Program-made: the position numbers and the translations under genes
Shown: positions 27,201-35,175 of the stretch, piece by piece
Layout of the letters: the number at the start of each line of letters is the position of its first letter
Position numbering within the stretch: position 1 is the stretch's first letter
Assembly (NCBI RefSeq): GCF_000002075.1
Contig: NW_004797545.1
Span: forward strand, 530,642 to 594,641
DNA from: Aplysia californica
Lineage: Eukaryota > Mollusca > Gastropoda > Aplysiida > Aplysiidae
Reading direction: 5' to 3'
DNA length: 64,000 nt
Notes under the pieces: generated by a model
The model's database searches: none
What the model was told of the DNA's origin: nothing
The model's input: only the letters and a program-made list of their open reading frames with translations

Positions 27201-30063
27201 CTACTCACTTAGCCACTCGAGTCCCCAGTGACCTTGCACTCAAACAAAGTGAGTTTGATTCCCCATTGGGGAAGACTTATGACTATGAAAGTAAAAGTGA
27301 AGTTGCTTAAACTGAACAAAGTTAATCCAAAAGCTGTGGTAAACAGAACGAAAATAAATAGAGCCTCTTATTTTTTTAGTCCACTATTTGAGCAATCTCT
27401 CTAAACCAAGAAGACGGCTAAACTGAAGAAAATCCAGCAGTCCGGCAAATTTTGTGTTCAAGCTCATGCTTTTTCGAGTATGCGTCTATATAACTCTAAA
27501 GGTCTTGTAATTAAACTCCTGCATGTGGTTTTATGGTGCTTCTGGTGAACTAAAAATGTTATGTACACCTGCTAAGGGCGGGCACGAGACGAGCCGAGTA
27601 CTCGTTTCTCGCGAGAAATGCCCTTCCCGTCGCTGCCCGGGCACTAAACCACTGCCCGGTACCGAGAAGTGATACTGCCCGTTGGCTTGACATAACGAGT
27701 AACAGTAACGAGAGTGAGAGGCGAGAAATGACACGCAGACATCACAGTGCCGTCCTGTGTGTGAAACTGAAAGGGAGGGGAGAGGGTGGCGAGACGAGGC
27801 GAGTGGGGAGTTGATCAGGGCCTAGGCCTAGAACTCCCTACCTTCCTTCACCGCCTGCGCCTGCGCAACAGGGCCAGCCTAGTTTAGATCCCCACCACGA
27901 CCGACCTTCTCGCTGAACGAGTTGCCCGTACTGCGGGGCGAGAAGAGGAATTGGTCACGAGATGAGAAGCATTTCTCGGGATACGAGACCAGAAGCATTT
28001 CTCGGTACCGGGACCGGTCCCGGCAAGAAGTAGGTCAGCTTCTCTGTCTTCTCGCTCGGGAAGGAAAAAGTGCTTCCCGCCCGTCACTAACACCTGCATG
28101 TGCTTTTACGGTCCTGTACAGCCAAGAAAAAATCCCCCCGGGGCAATAAAGTATTATCGTATCTTATCTTTATCAATCGATTCTTGTGGTGTAACAATTA
28201 GGCACTTTGCTGTCACATGCAAGTGTCCTGAGCAGGATATGCGGGTGGGGAGAAATTTTTATTGAGTATCTCAGTCTTTCTGATGGGATGCTGTATCCCT
28301 GTGAGCCTGGGTTGGCTTGATCGGAAGCCCATCTCTTATTTGATCTAAACTGTGTCAATCGGGGGGGGGGGGGGAGCATAGAAACAACTTCATGTTTAAA
28401 AAAGAAGTTACTTTTTGTCTTTCTGAGAGCTTGTAAGACATAAGTTAGGCCTGGTAAATAGGGTGGACTAAATCATCTCGTAGGTCTGAATGGTGTCGAT
28501 CGTGGTGATTGGAAGAAAAGTCTTCTGGCACATAATATTTATTTTCAACAGACCTCTCTACCAGCACTTTTTATTTGTGATACTGTGTGGTGGGTCTGGC
28601 AGTTTTGTGTGAGTGTGTGTGTGTGTGTCTGTGTGTGCACATGTGTGTGTGTGTGTGTATGTGTGTGCATGTGTGTGTTTGAATGTATTGTGAAATAGTA
28701 TCTCAATGTGCATTGTCTGTCTTATGATTGACAATTTTGCATTTTACAGGACTTTGAACCTTCCTGGGATTAAGCGCTATATATAAAATTCTTGCATTCT
28801 TCTTCTTCTTCTTCTTCTTCTTCTTCTTCTTCTTCTTCTTCTTCTTCTTCCTCTTCCTCCTCCTCCTCCTCCTCCTCCTCCTGACCTAAATTTTGGGGAC
28901 ACAGGTGGACATAGGTGGAGGCTATAGCCCAGGACAGAAGTAGATGGAAAGCTCTTGTTGGTGACCTACACTTCACTACGGAGTGAATAAGGATGATGAT
29001 GATGAAGATTATTATTGTCATCATTATTATTATTTCTATTGTTATCATTATTATTTTTTATTATGGAACATCACTCAAATCACATAGATTCTAATTGTGC
29101 TTTGTTTTATTTTTATTTTTTTTAAATCTTTATTTTTATTTTTTCAGGGGCACTAAGAACACACTATGGCAAGGAGGAGTGCGAGGTGTTGGCTTTGTGA
29201 ACAGTCCTCTCCTGAAGAAATCTGGCTACGTCAATGAAAACCTTATGCATGTGGTCGACTGGCTACCAACAATATACACTCTCGCCGGTGGAAATGTCTC
29301 TATGCTTGGAGATATCGACGGCGTTGATCAGTCGGCAGTTATATCACGAAACTCTACCTCTACTCGTAAAGAAGTATTGCTCAATATTGATCCGATTTAT
29401 AAACATGAAGCAATCATCGTGGGAGATTTCAAATATATCTACGGGTATATTTCTCGTAATGACAACGAGTGGTATCCCCCACCAGGTTCAACAAGGGATG
29501 TAGAGAAAGTTCCAGCCGGGAATGAGCTCTCTGTAGACTTCAACAACTTGCAACAATGGCAACAACTGTACAATGATGACAACAGCATCAAAACAGTCAG
29601 TGACGAAGGTCTGCCAGAGATCATTTCACAAATGGACGCCAGTTATGAGCTCTGGAGAAAGCAGCGGCTACAAGAAACATCTTCAACTTTAACCTTTGAC
29701 CCTCAGCTTGTACCTTCAAGCCACAAAGGGCAGGAGCAGGAAGATGAGTATAAGAACACAGTTGGTGATATGCACATGCGCGTCGATGACGAGCGTCTTC
29801 TTGAGCCTATCAAGGTCAAGTGTGGACTCAAACCCGCCAATGCCTCGACAAACTGCGACCCTGTGAAGAAAGCATGCCTGTACAATCTCCGAGACGACCC
29901 CTGTGAGTTTGAGAACCTGGCCTTGGCCCTGCCGGACGTTGTGGAGAGGTTGGAGGCACGGGTGGCGATGTACAGGAAGACTATGATTCCCCCAGGGAAC
30001 AAACCCATCGACCCACGGGGAAACCCCCAGCTCCATGGTGGGGTCTGGGTGCCTTGGTTGTAA
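15619..30063 (+). CDS. ARSB: Arylsulfatase B/I/J-type sulfatase, complete gene of 8 exons
   Basis: Exons are 15619-15735, 19643-19799, 21036-21148, 22422-22535, 23625-23747, 24582-24708, 26049-26202 and 29148-30063, 1821 bases in all (606 residues). All phases match. Residues 1 to about 26 look like a signal peptide. ILADDLGWDD supplies the metal-binding aspartates (Asp37, Asp38). [12 protein letters not shown] at residue 75 is the sulfatase signature, whose cysteine is converted to formylglycine. GKWHLG (Lys129, His131), AHQAVHA and STDNGG are the other active-site blocks, followed by [18 protein letters not shown]. The family hydrolyses sulfate esters, in ARSB from the GalNAc-4-sulfate of dermatan/chondroitin sulfate, in lysosomes or outside the cell. 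The C-terminal [13 protein letters not shown] resembles ARSI/ARSJ. It is longer than human ARSB because of an acidic, Gln-rich insert near residues 430-520. Substrate cannot be assigned from sequence. Confidence 0.95.
16175..17241. mobile_element. hAT-like element of 1067 bp with 8-bp target duplication, in sulfatase intron 1
   Basis: Perfect direct repeats AACATAAT flank it (16167-16174 and 17242-17249). Both ends carry inverted repeats around TTTGCAACGCC, and each end has tandem subrepeats of about 41 bases (GCAACGCCGCGTTCTGAATA type at the left, inverted at the right). The interior includes a tRNA-like segment on the minus strand (17015-17090; B-box GGTTCGATCCC) and AGATCTAG-rich patches. 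No transposase frame. Confidence 0.7.
17315..18540 (+). mobile_element. Decayed pogo/Tigger-like DNA transposon with transposase remnant
   Basis: The word GGGGAGAATGGGCCACC at 17318 recurs at 17671 and inverted at 17704, as transposon end repeats. Downstream, [35 protein letters not shown] is the helix-turn-helix start of a pogo-type (CENP-B/Tigger) transposase, followed by [14 protein letters not shown] and, after a frame change, [18 protein letters not shown] and [11 protein letters not shown]. At least three stops or frameshifts are visible. It lies in sulfatase intron 1 and shares the host gene's strand. Confidence 0.75.
18541..19011. other. Non-coding part of sulfatase intron 1
   Basis: Contains a TTA microsatellite (18957-18980) and unidentified sequence, possibly more transposon interior. 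Confidence 0.4.
19012..19455 (+). repeat. SINE family 1, body and tail without tRNA head
   Basis: Matches the full copy at 44969-45500 from AAAATTTTCTTCTCTAAAAT through the CCTCTGGGCTCCTGACTC and GATCTACACCTAGCCTTC blocks to the tail GTTGCGAGCGCCGTAAAAC. The tRNA-like head is missing. Confidence 0.85.
19643..19799 (+). CDS. ARSB: Sulfatase exon 2: catalytic cysteine motif
   Basis: Encodes [17 protein letters not shown] and the signature [20 protein letters not shown]. Thr replaces the usual Ser after the Pro, a substitution tolerated in the C-x-P-x-R signature. Confidence 0.95.
19858..20290 (-). mobile_element. Family A inverted-repeat element, copy 2
   Basis: Starts GTGTCACAACGCAGTGGAAT and ends with the inverted end TGATTTTACCATGCTGCCTT. 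Reverse orientation, in sulfatase intron 2. Confidence 0.8.
21036..21148 (+). CDS. ARSB: Sulfatase exon 3
   Basis: Encodes [21 protein letters not shown] and ends GYDTHGVGK, whose final Lys is the conserved active-site lysine. The donor GTTGGC is weak, but phase 0 and continuation into WHLG on the next exon are unambiguous. A TG microsatellite starts about 28 bases downstream. Confidence 0.92.
21176..21227. repeat. TG microsatellite
   Basis: Perfect TG run of about 26 units, starting 28 bases after the donor of sulfatase exon 3 and running straight into family A copy 3. Confidence 0.95.
21225..21592 (+). mobile_element. Family A inverted-repeat element, copy 3
   Basis: GTGAGAGGCATCGTGGTGAAA at the left, GATTCCACTGCGTAGTGACG at the right; family interior present. 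In sulfatase intron 3, joined directly to the TG repeat. Confidence 0.8.
22140..22290 (+). repeat. SINE family B copy, partial
   Basis: Has CTCTCTGGTGTGGTTTGCTC and TTTCATTTCAAATATCTAAC, matching the 5' half of the family. Confidence 0.55.
22422..22535 (+). CDS. ARSB: Sulfatase exon 4
   Basis: Starts [26 protein letters not shown] after acceptor TTTCAG and ends HYAGDG at donor GTAAGG. It aligns with WHLG..R.ECLPTRRGFDTYFGYLLG of human ARSB. Confidence 0.93.
22575..22720 (+). repeat. SINE family B copy, partial
   Basis: GGTGCTCTGATGTGGTTTGC, AACATCTATCATGC, CTCCTCCTTTCTCC and AACACCTCTAATCTTC in the family order. It begins 40 bases after sulfatase exon 4. Confidence 0.65.
22870..23395. mobile_element. 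Two partial family C (pogo-like) copies
   Basis: AAGACGGCCACCAATTATCG with TGGTTGTCTTAGACAAGTGG near 22889-22943, then a second set (CAAGGAGAAAAGTGGTTTTC, ATAGACTTCTTGGACAGTG, ACAGGTGATTGTCTTG) at 23237-23350. Sulfatase intron 4. Confidence 0.55.
23625..23747 (+). CDS. ARSB: Sulfatase exon 5
   Basis: Encodes [11 protein letters not shown] and the [14 protein letters not shown] helix region, ending NQSK. It aligns with MYSTNIFTKRA of ARSB. Confidence 0.92.
23755..23935 (+). repeat. SINE family B copy
   Basis: GGATGGTTGGTGGGTGCTCA, GGTGTGGTTTGCACC, CTCCTCCTTTTTG, CTTGTAACGCCTCTA, CGGCACTTAAATGACTTAAT and TGTAAGTGCTTTAAA in order. It starts right after sulfatase exon 5. Confidence 0.8.
24039..24165 (+). 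repeat. tRNA-derived SINE family 2, copy
   Basis: CTGTAGAGTAGCAGTTAGGC (A-box side), GAGACCCGAGTTCAGG (B-box side), then GAGTATCTCAGTCTTTTTGC and GGGATGTTGTGTCTCT. Truncated at its 3' side. Confidence 0.75.
24582..24708 (+). CDS. ARSB: Sulfatase exon 6
   Basis: Starts [14 protein letters not shown] (conserved His216 and His220), then [12 protein letters not shown] and MKRRLFA plus one base (phase 1). It matches PLFLYLALQSVHEPLQVP in ARSB. Confidence 0.93.
24735..24958 (-). repeat. tRNA-derived SINE family 3, copy
   Basis: Minus strand begins with a tRNA-like head (TAGTGGTTAGGTTGCC), then CCTTGGAAAAGGCACTTTAT, a CCAGGTGGGAATAGGTACC block and GATCTAGTCAGTTTGCTGGT. Same order as the copies at 49324 and 60945. 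Confidence 0.75.
25274..25500 (+). repeat. tRNA-derived SINE family 2, well-preserved copy
   Basis: Head CTGTAGTGTAGTGGTTAGGT (A-box) and GAGTTCAATTCTCAAG (B-box) mark a tRNA origin. The body has GAGTATCTCAGTCTTTC, GGGATGTTGTATCCCTC and CTTAGATTATCTAAATTGTG. Sulfatase intron 6. Confidence 0.85.
25568..25862 (-). repeat. tRNA-derived SINE family 3, copy
   Basis: The 3' end on the plus-strand left side is AATAATAATTGTATTTATAT plus AGCGCATATCC; then CCCCAGCAGACTCTAG, TTAGGTGCTCAG and, at the right, the tRNA-like head in minus orientation (TGGTCTAGTGCTAAGGC). Confidence 0.75.
26049..26202 (+). CDS. ARSB: Sulfatase exon 7
   Basis: Encodes [18 protein letters not shown], then [12 protein letters not shown] (second metal-binding Asp-Asn pair, residues 283-284) and NAACNWPLR. 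The last Arg is split with exon 8. Many small repeats sit in the flanking introns. Confidence 0.94.
26285..26452 (-). repeat. Interspersed repeat of unknown type, copy 2
   Basis: Partner of 4625-4830. It is cut at its right side by the piggyBac-like element at 26453, which entered a TTAA. Confidence 0.5.
26453..26781. mobile_element. piggyBac-like non-autonomous element, copy 1
   Basis: Left end TTAACCGTTTGAGCCCTGAC. Right end, read inverted, TGAACCCTTTGAGCCC (TTAA degraded to TTCA). A relative lies at 36034-36338 in the opposite orientation, with shared TGACCTCCTGAGACT and CCCCTCTGCCTGAGCTCCTG blocks. Sulfatase intron 7. Confidence 0.7.
26890..27225 (-). repeat. SINE-like or LINE-tail-like repeat
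   Basis: An AT-rich start (TAATAATAATAAATTATATT) is followed by a segment resembling the SINE 3 layout in minus orientation: CTTGCTCAAGGGCACAC and an aged head ending ACTTAGCCACTCGAGTCCCC. Only a weak match; family uncertain. Confidence 0.35.
27573..28089. mobile_element. hAT-like element, 517 bp, with perfect 8-bp target duplication
   Basis: Flanked by ACACCTGC on both sides (27565-27572 and 28090-28097). Ends TAAGGGCGGGCACGAG and, inverted, TAGTGACGGGCGGGAAG share the GGGCGGG core. It is GC-rich, with repeated GAGAAATG and CTTCTCG words, and has no transposase frame. Sulfatase intron 7. Confidence 0.8.
28178..28400 (+). repeat. tRNA-derived SINE family 2, copy
   Basis: CTTGTGGTGTAACAATTAGG head, GAGTATCTCAGTCTTTC, GGGATGCTGTATCCCTG, GAGCCTGGGTTGGC and TTTGATCTAAACTGTGTCAA. 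The B-box is lost. Confidence 0.8.
28401..29147. other. End of sulfatase intron 7
   Basis: Contains a degenerate GT repeat (28608-28680), a CTT/CTC microsatellite (28798-28881), a GATGATGA and ATT-rich patch, and the T-rich tract of the exon 8 acceptor. No coding sequence. Confidence 0.7.
28798..28881. repeat. CTT/CCT trinucleotide microsatellite
   Basis: TTC units from 28799 to about 28850 followed by TCC units to 28881. Confidence 0.95.
29148..30063 (+). CDS. ARSB: Sulfatase exon 8: C-terminal domain and stop
   Basis: Acceptor TTTTCAG at 29147. It encodes [45 protein letters not shown] and a family-specific C-terminal domain with Cys pairs ([27 protein letters not shown]), then GVWVPWL and TAA. 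An apparent TTG-initiated extension upstream to 29095 is intron sequence, not coding. Confidence 0.95.
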
Positions 30064-30171
30064 CAGAAAAACAAGATAGGAGAGTTACCGAATTGGTACG
30101 ATACTATCAAATTAAACTAAATTTGACTGTGACCTTCAAAATCAAAGGAGAAACTAGATAGGAGAGTTCCT

Positions 30172-30287
30172 TTTTTGGCACAGTATGACCAATTCAAACT
30201 AAGTTGACTGTGAATTCAAAATCAAACGCATTTGTTTCTCAAGGTCGTAAGTCAAATTGGTCATATTGTGCCAAAATGATAGCTTTT
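30172..30287. repeat. Small inverted-repeat element in the sulfatase 3' region
   Basis: Arms TTTTTTGGCACAGTATGACC (30172) and GGTCATATTGTGCCAAAA (30259-30276) are inverted copies about 60-80 bases apart. It could form a hairpin in the 3' untranslated region. Confidence 0.55.
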
Positions 30288-30749
30288 GCCCCATCCAGGA
30301 AATCAAAATTTGGATGGCCCCAAACTTAATTTGATGAGTTCAATTAGCAATGCGCTCAGGACATTATGGGCTAATTCCCAGCTAATCAAATGTTTTGGAA
30401 GTCTGGTGAACCAAAGTGTGTGGATTTGGAGGATTTTTTTTTTAAAGGTACAAGCCCCCCCACCCCGCACCCTGTTTTCTTTTTCTTATAGAAGCCAAAT
30501 CGAAAGGTTGAAAAATTTTTACTGACATAAATGATGATGTGCCTTAATGATGTTAGTAGCAATTATGTACTGGTATGAGATGTTAAGACCTTATTAATAT
30601 TTCGCTGCTGCTGTTGTCACTTATGCCGTTTCATCAATGTTGCTTAACTGCTTCCACCTCTAATCTTGCAAAGTGTGTGGAGTTGATTGTGGTGCTTTAT
30701 GATAATACTGATTTCAACATATTATCTTTTTCTTTCTCTTGACAGTTAA

Positions 30750-31010
30750 TACAGTTGAACCTGCTCTAACAACACACCTGTTCAATTGGCGCGCATAATA
30801 CTCACATGACCTTATGCAGTTGCGAGCGCCGTATAACCTCTACTATAAAAAAAACCACCTGTTCAAGACTATCGTTTGCACAAACGCCCACTTCCCATTC
30901 CCCCCTTGTGGTTTTTCTATGCTATGACACAGTCCAAGAGGACTACTTAAGGTGACCACTTTTGTCGTGGACAATTGGTGGTCTTTTGAGACAGGTTGGA
31001 CTGTATTTAA
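30750..31010. mobile_element. Family C pogo-like element, near full length, carrying a nested tail-only insertion
   Basis: Left end TACAGTTGAACCTGCTCTAA with TA, right end GACAGGTTGGACTGTA; the interior has CCCATTCCCCCCTTG, TATGACACAGTCCAAGAGG and ACAATTGGTGGTC. Interrupted by the insert at 30786-30855. Confidence 0.75.
30786..30855 (+). mobile_element. Tail-only micro-insertion (SINE 3' hairpin tail), 11-bp target duplication
   Basis: 70 bases between direct repeats CACCTGTTCAA (30775-30785 and 30856-30866), inside the family C element. The insert is just TTGGCGCGC.., CATGACCTTATGCAG and TTGCGAGCGCCGTATAACC plus an A-rich end, that is, the 3' tail of SINE family 1. Confidence 0.85.
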
Positions 31011-31055
31011 CACCATTCTTAAACTAGAATGATAGTGTAATGAGAGGATTTGGTG

Positions 31056-31224
31056 TTAACACTTTGCAGTCACTCAGTCAGCAGTACAAAATACGCCATC
31101 TGGTCACCCAGTCAGGAGAGTGACTGCAACGAACTTCTTGGGCCTGGTGCAGAACTGCGCCGCTTGACTGGAACGGATCATTTTTACCGTCGTATTATTG
31201 TGCCAAGTGACCGCAAAGTGTTAA
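31056..31224. mobile_element. piggyBac-like small element with TTAA borders
   Basis: Starts TTAACACTTTGCAGTCACT and ends inverted (AAGTGACCGCAAAGTGTTAA); 169 bases. A shorter relative is nested at 44350-44492. Confidence 0.8.
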
Positions 31225-32072
31225 ATAATGATTGCTACTTAATGATATTATTGATTCGTTTAAACGTACATGTATATATATACAGTATATCACGCAGAGG
31301 TCAAACACAGAAGACTTGAAATCACGCGTCCGTCGAACTGTGCCAGCAGTCCCGATTTTTTTTTCCTTCTTTATCTTTGTAAGATGTTCCTTAAAGTACA
31401 GATCCCTAGAACTACCAATCAATGCCTGTCTGATGAATTCGAGCTATCCGTGTTATACAGTAAATATATCGTACTTACAGTCTTAGCTGATAATTCTGAT
31501 TTGAAAGTGCTAGCCTTACCTCATATAACAAGAATTATAATTTAATAAAAATAGTAATAATTATTATCAAAATTATAATTAGAAGAGTGTAAATATGGGT
31601 GCAATTCTCTGAAATCTGTCTCTTCAGGATTTTTTAAAGTGAAAATTTTAGCCTTATTTGCCCTATAAGGGGATTTCCTTTTATTGTTGGAAGATCTAAC
31701 AAATTTGAGCACATGAAAAAGAAGGAAAAAGGAGTTTTATAATGAGATTCTTATGCCAAAATGCAAAGCATCGGAGTGAAAAGAACTTTGAGTATATCTC
31801 TGCAGTAAAACTCTTTCCAACAGATGTTTATATGTTTTAAAAAAGAGACTGACAATACTGCATGAAGAAATTGTGCTGAAAATGATTTATCTTTCTTTAG
31901 CAATTCACTTCTTTTTTTAAGGGTACTTTTTTTTCCAGTGGGGGAGGGGGTTAGTATGTTGTGTAAGTTTAGCGTGATTATTAGCGAGCAAACAAACTCT
32001 CTGACAATGGAAGTGACAGGACCATGCCCAACCCAACAGTAAAACTTCTCTTTTTAAAGTGCAAACCGAAAT
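31225..32072. other. Non-coding, AT-rich
   Basis: No gene or recognised repeat except the AATAAA at 31544. Confidence 0.5.
31544..31549 (+). terminator. Candidate polyadenylation signal of the sulfatase gene
   Basis: AATAAA, among the first canonical signals noticed after the stop at 30063. It would imply a 3' untranslated region of about 1.5 kb crossing several small mobile elements. A variant signal nearer the stop could be used instead. Confidence 0.3.
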
Positions 32073-32455
32073 GTGTCATGACGTGGTAGAATCAGATGCT
32101 CAACAATTTTTGGGCATGAGGAGTTCTTGGTATCATCTTAAAGCTTGTTCATTTGCCTTGCTTTCAATGCAATAAACACTCATCTATCTTGAATAGAAGT
32201 TGAGATGTATGTGATTGAAGGGGTTAGGGGTCGCCTGGTTTCAGAGGTTAAATTACTATAAATTAGTGAGAAAATGGCTGCCAAAGCTTGGTATCTTCCC
32301 TAACAACAAATTTACATTTTTTGTGCCTTTAATTACGTTTTTCAGTAAAATTCACTCTGAAATGTGTTTTAAAATAGGCATAAAAGGTGTTGACCCAGAA
32401 AAGATTCTTCTGTTCAATTTTTTGACGAGAACCTGATTTCACCAGGATGCATCAC
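32073..32455 (-). mobile_element. Family A inverted-repeat element, copy 4
   Basis: GTGTCATGACGTGGTAGAATC at the left and CCTGATTTCACCAGGATGCA at the right; flanked by AAAT on both sides. Reverse orientation. Confidence 0.8.
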
Positions 32456-32963
32456 AAATAATGGGAGATGTTTGCTCTGCTGGGATTAATATTTTTTACC
32501 AAACAGACATCTAAGAGTCTTCTGTAAAGTCTTTGTTCAGAATTATATCGTTGAGGGTCAACTTTAGTAATATTTGTGTTTGTGCATTGCCATACCTTCC
32601 TTATTTGTGTTTGTACTTTAAAACACACTGCTTGGAGCCCCTGGGGCAGTGCCACTGACTGAAGTGTCTTTAGGCCATTCTCAAAGGGAGGACATTTCTC
32701 GTTCAAGCAAAGTAGAATTGTAAATGGGCTGACTCATGTCACGCTCATAACTGTGCCTGATCTACAACAGGGAACTGCTGCTTTTTCTATCCTGATCCTT
32801 ACTATTGTCATTTGGCTCTACTTCTTTTATGTTTGTCACTCTCTTGTGACCTGTTATTTTGGGGTGCCTTGATAGTCGAAGCAGACCTTGTGCTGTTGAA
32901 GCTAGAGAGGTGAGCAGTCTAAGTCTGATTCCCTGTAAAGACTTCTCTGTTGACACCCACCCC

Positions 32964-33017
32964 TTGGCGCTCATATGACCTTATGCAGTTGCGAGCGCCG
33001 TAAAACCCTCTACTATT
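32964..33017 (+). mobile_element. Second SINE 1 tail-only piece
   Basis: TTGGCGCTCATATGACC then GTTGCGAGCGCCGTAAAACC, followed by a T/A-rich end. It begins at the same TTGGCGC as the insert at 30786. Flanking ACCCAC on both sides is a possible short target duplication. Confidence 0.6.
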
Positions 33018-33695
33018 TTTTTAAAAACCCACTGTTTGGGTGCACATTCGATAAATATGTCAGTTAATATGTGTTTGTATCACAACACACAGAAGTTTAC
33101 CTGTTGGGTGCACATTTGGTCATTATTTGTGTTTGTATCGTAACACACAGAAGTTTGACTGTTGGGTGAGCACACAGTCAATATGTGTTTGTACTGTAAC
33201 ACATGGAAGTTTTGTTGTTGGGCTTGGTCCAGCTACTTTAAATTTAAATTGGGTTTTATGCACAATCTCAAACAGCTGATACTATTCTTCAAGTTATGCT
33301 TACCATAACATGCAGCAGGCCTACATGGGTACTCTACAGCTGAACAAAATGAAATCTATTGTACACAGGGTTTTTTTTGGCATGCTCTTTTTTTTTTCAT
33401 GCTTTTTTTTTCATTTTGTATTTAGCAAAAGATATGGATTTATGATTTGAATCGCCCAGTGTCGTGTGTGTTGTCTGCTAGATGTTTAAAATTAGTCTTT
33501 GATCTTTTGATTTTAAAATTGCAAAATTCTTTAATTCAAGTCTCTAGCTGTATACAATATTTGGAACATTTGGGACCTGAAAAATCTATTGGCTATGTGT
33601 GGTGTGAGTTTCGCTAGACTTTATTTTTGTCTATCTTGTCACCTTGTACAGCTTGCTACCCTCCAAAGAGGTTACGTCTCTACTATTTACTTTGC

Positions 33696-33938
33696 TACCT
33701 CAGAATTACAAAGTTCTTTTGGACATTTTTGACCGTTTTGAGTTACTAAGACCATGAAGTCAGAAACCAAATGTTCTATTTGCTCCATCAAAACCGTAAG
33801 ATTTATCGGAGTTGTTATCCAGATATTCAAAGAATTGCATTCTAAAAAGCTTGACGTGATGTGAAACTCAAAATCTTTGACGTCAAACTTCTCAAAACTA
33901 GGTACTGAGCAGATAAAACTTTGTAATTCTGAGGTAGC
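33696..33938. mobile_element. Small DNA element with 22-bp perfect inverted ends
   Basis: GCTACCTCAGAATTACAAAG and two further bases at 33696-33717 are perfectly inverted at 33917-33938. The element is 243 bases. No target duplication seen at these limits, and no other copy in the window. Confidence 0.7.
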
Positions 33939-34359
33939 GACATGTCAAACTACAAAGATGTGTCATGACATGGTATATCATCTTTTATTTGATTTTTGTA
34001 CATGTACTGAAATTCTTTTATTTCTTTACTTCGAACATTCCATATGACATTGACAAGTCTTTTTATTAATCTAATAAAATCATGAAGGGAGACTGTGCTA
34101 ATGAAGACACAGGAGTGCTGCTCCTAAGCTTATATAACTGTGGTGCAATAATATATATATATATATATATATAATATTGAGTATGTTCGACTCTTATTCA
34201 ATTGTGTATGTGCTTGAACTCTTGATTTGAAGAGAAGTGGAAAAAACGTGTATTTTTTAATATCTACCAGAATTGCGCGAAATTTTGCTTTAAGTGTTTT
34301 CTTTTTACATATTATTATAGTGTGACCAATTGTGACTATGGTTGTCTGTTACATAATAC

Positions 34360-34624
34360 GAGACAAAGAAATGTGTTTTACTTAATTTGGCAGTATGGTA
34401 CTGTAACAATTTATAAGAATAGAAATATATACATTGACCCCAATGAAAAAACAATGAATTTCACAATCACATACTCCTAATTATTCAATCTCTGAGACAA
34501 AGAAATGTGTTTGACTTAATTTGGCAGTACGGTACTGTAACAATTTATAAGAATAGAAATATATACGATGACCCCAATGAAAAAACAATGAATTTCACAA
34601 TCACATACTCCTAATTATTAAATG
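34360..34624. repeat. Recent tandem duplication, 134-bp period
   Basis: GAGACAAAGAAATGTGTTT starts at 34360 and again at 34494. The two units differ at only a few positions, so the event is young. Confidence 0.9.
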
Positions 34625-34664
34625 TCTGTCTTTAGTATGTGCAGCATGCATTGGTTACTTACTG

Positions 34665-34800
34665 TGTTTTAGTTTTAGTAAAAGTTTTACGGGGGAACTG
34701 TCAACACAATAAGGTCATATAAATGCTGAAGATTGAGGCGTTACAAGAGAGTGGCGTTCGCAGAAAAGGAGAGAAAAGGATGATACATGTTATAGCAAAG
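34665..34800 (-). repeat. SINE family B copy
   Basis: Minus strand: CATTTATATGACCTTATTG, TGTTGACAGTTCCCCCGTAA then AACTTTTACTAAAACTAAAA. The 5' half is poorly conserved. Confidence 0.65.
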
Positions 34801-34909
34801 AAGTGACTTATCATTTGGGTGTTAAAAAAAGCACACAAAATTTGCCGTGCTTTTCTAGAGTAGGCAATTTCCACAATTTCTTCATCTCCCTTACTCTAGG
34901 GCAACAATT

Positions 34910-35175
34910 CCAAATTGTACATAATTTCTACCGATAATACACAGCACTTACAGTGAAACTAGCCTTTTAGTTTGTTTGGTGGTACTATATCTATCTTTTG
35001 GTATATAATCAAAACAAAAATGTGTTGACAGTCACAAAAGAAACATGCATGGCAAGTTTTTACCATTACTAGATGATAAATAGTCTAGTTAAACTTAAAC
35101 AGCTTTTTTTTTCTCTTTATCTCACAAATAGCAAAAAATGAGGTGCCGTTTTATTAGCCCAGTGACAAAGTGTTG
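34910..35175 (+). repeat. Interspersed repeat, partner of 8930-9180
   Basis: See the partner entry. Followed by a SINE B tail remnant (GTTGTAAAGCTTTTACTAAA). Confidence 0.6.

Noticed and set aside
28770-29048. Poly-Glu frame on the minus strand
   Set aside because: Translation of the CTT/CTC microsatellite.
29095-29147. Extension of the last sulfatase exon upstream ([16 protein letters not shown])
   Set aside because: It is the T-rich splice-acceptor tract of the intron translated; frame and homology start at GTKNTLW after the AG at 29146-29147.
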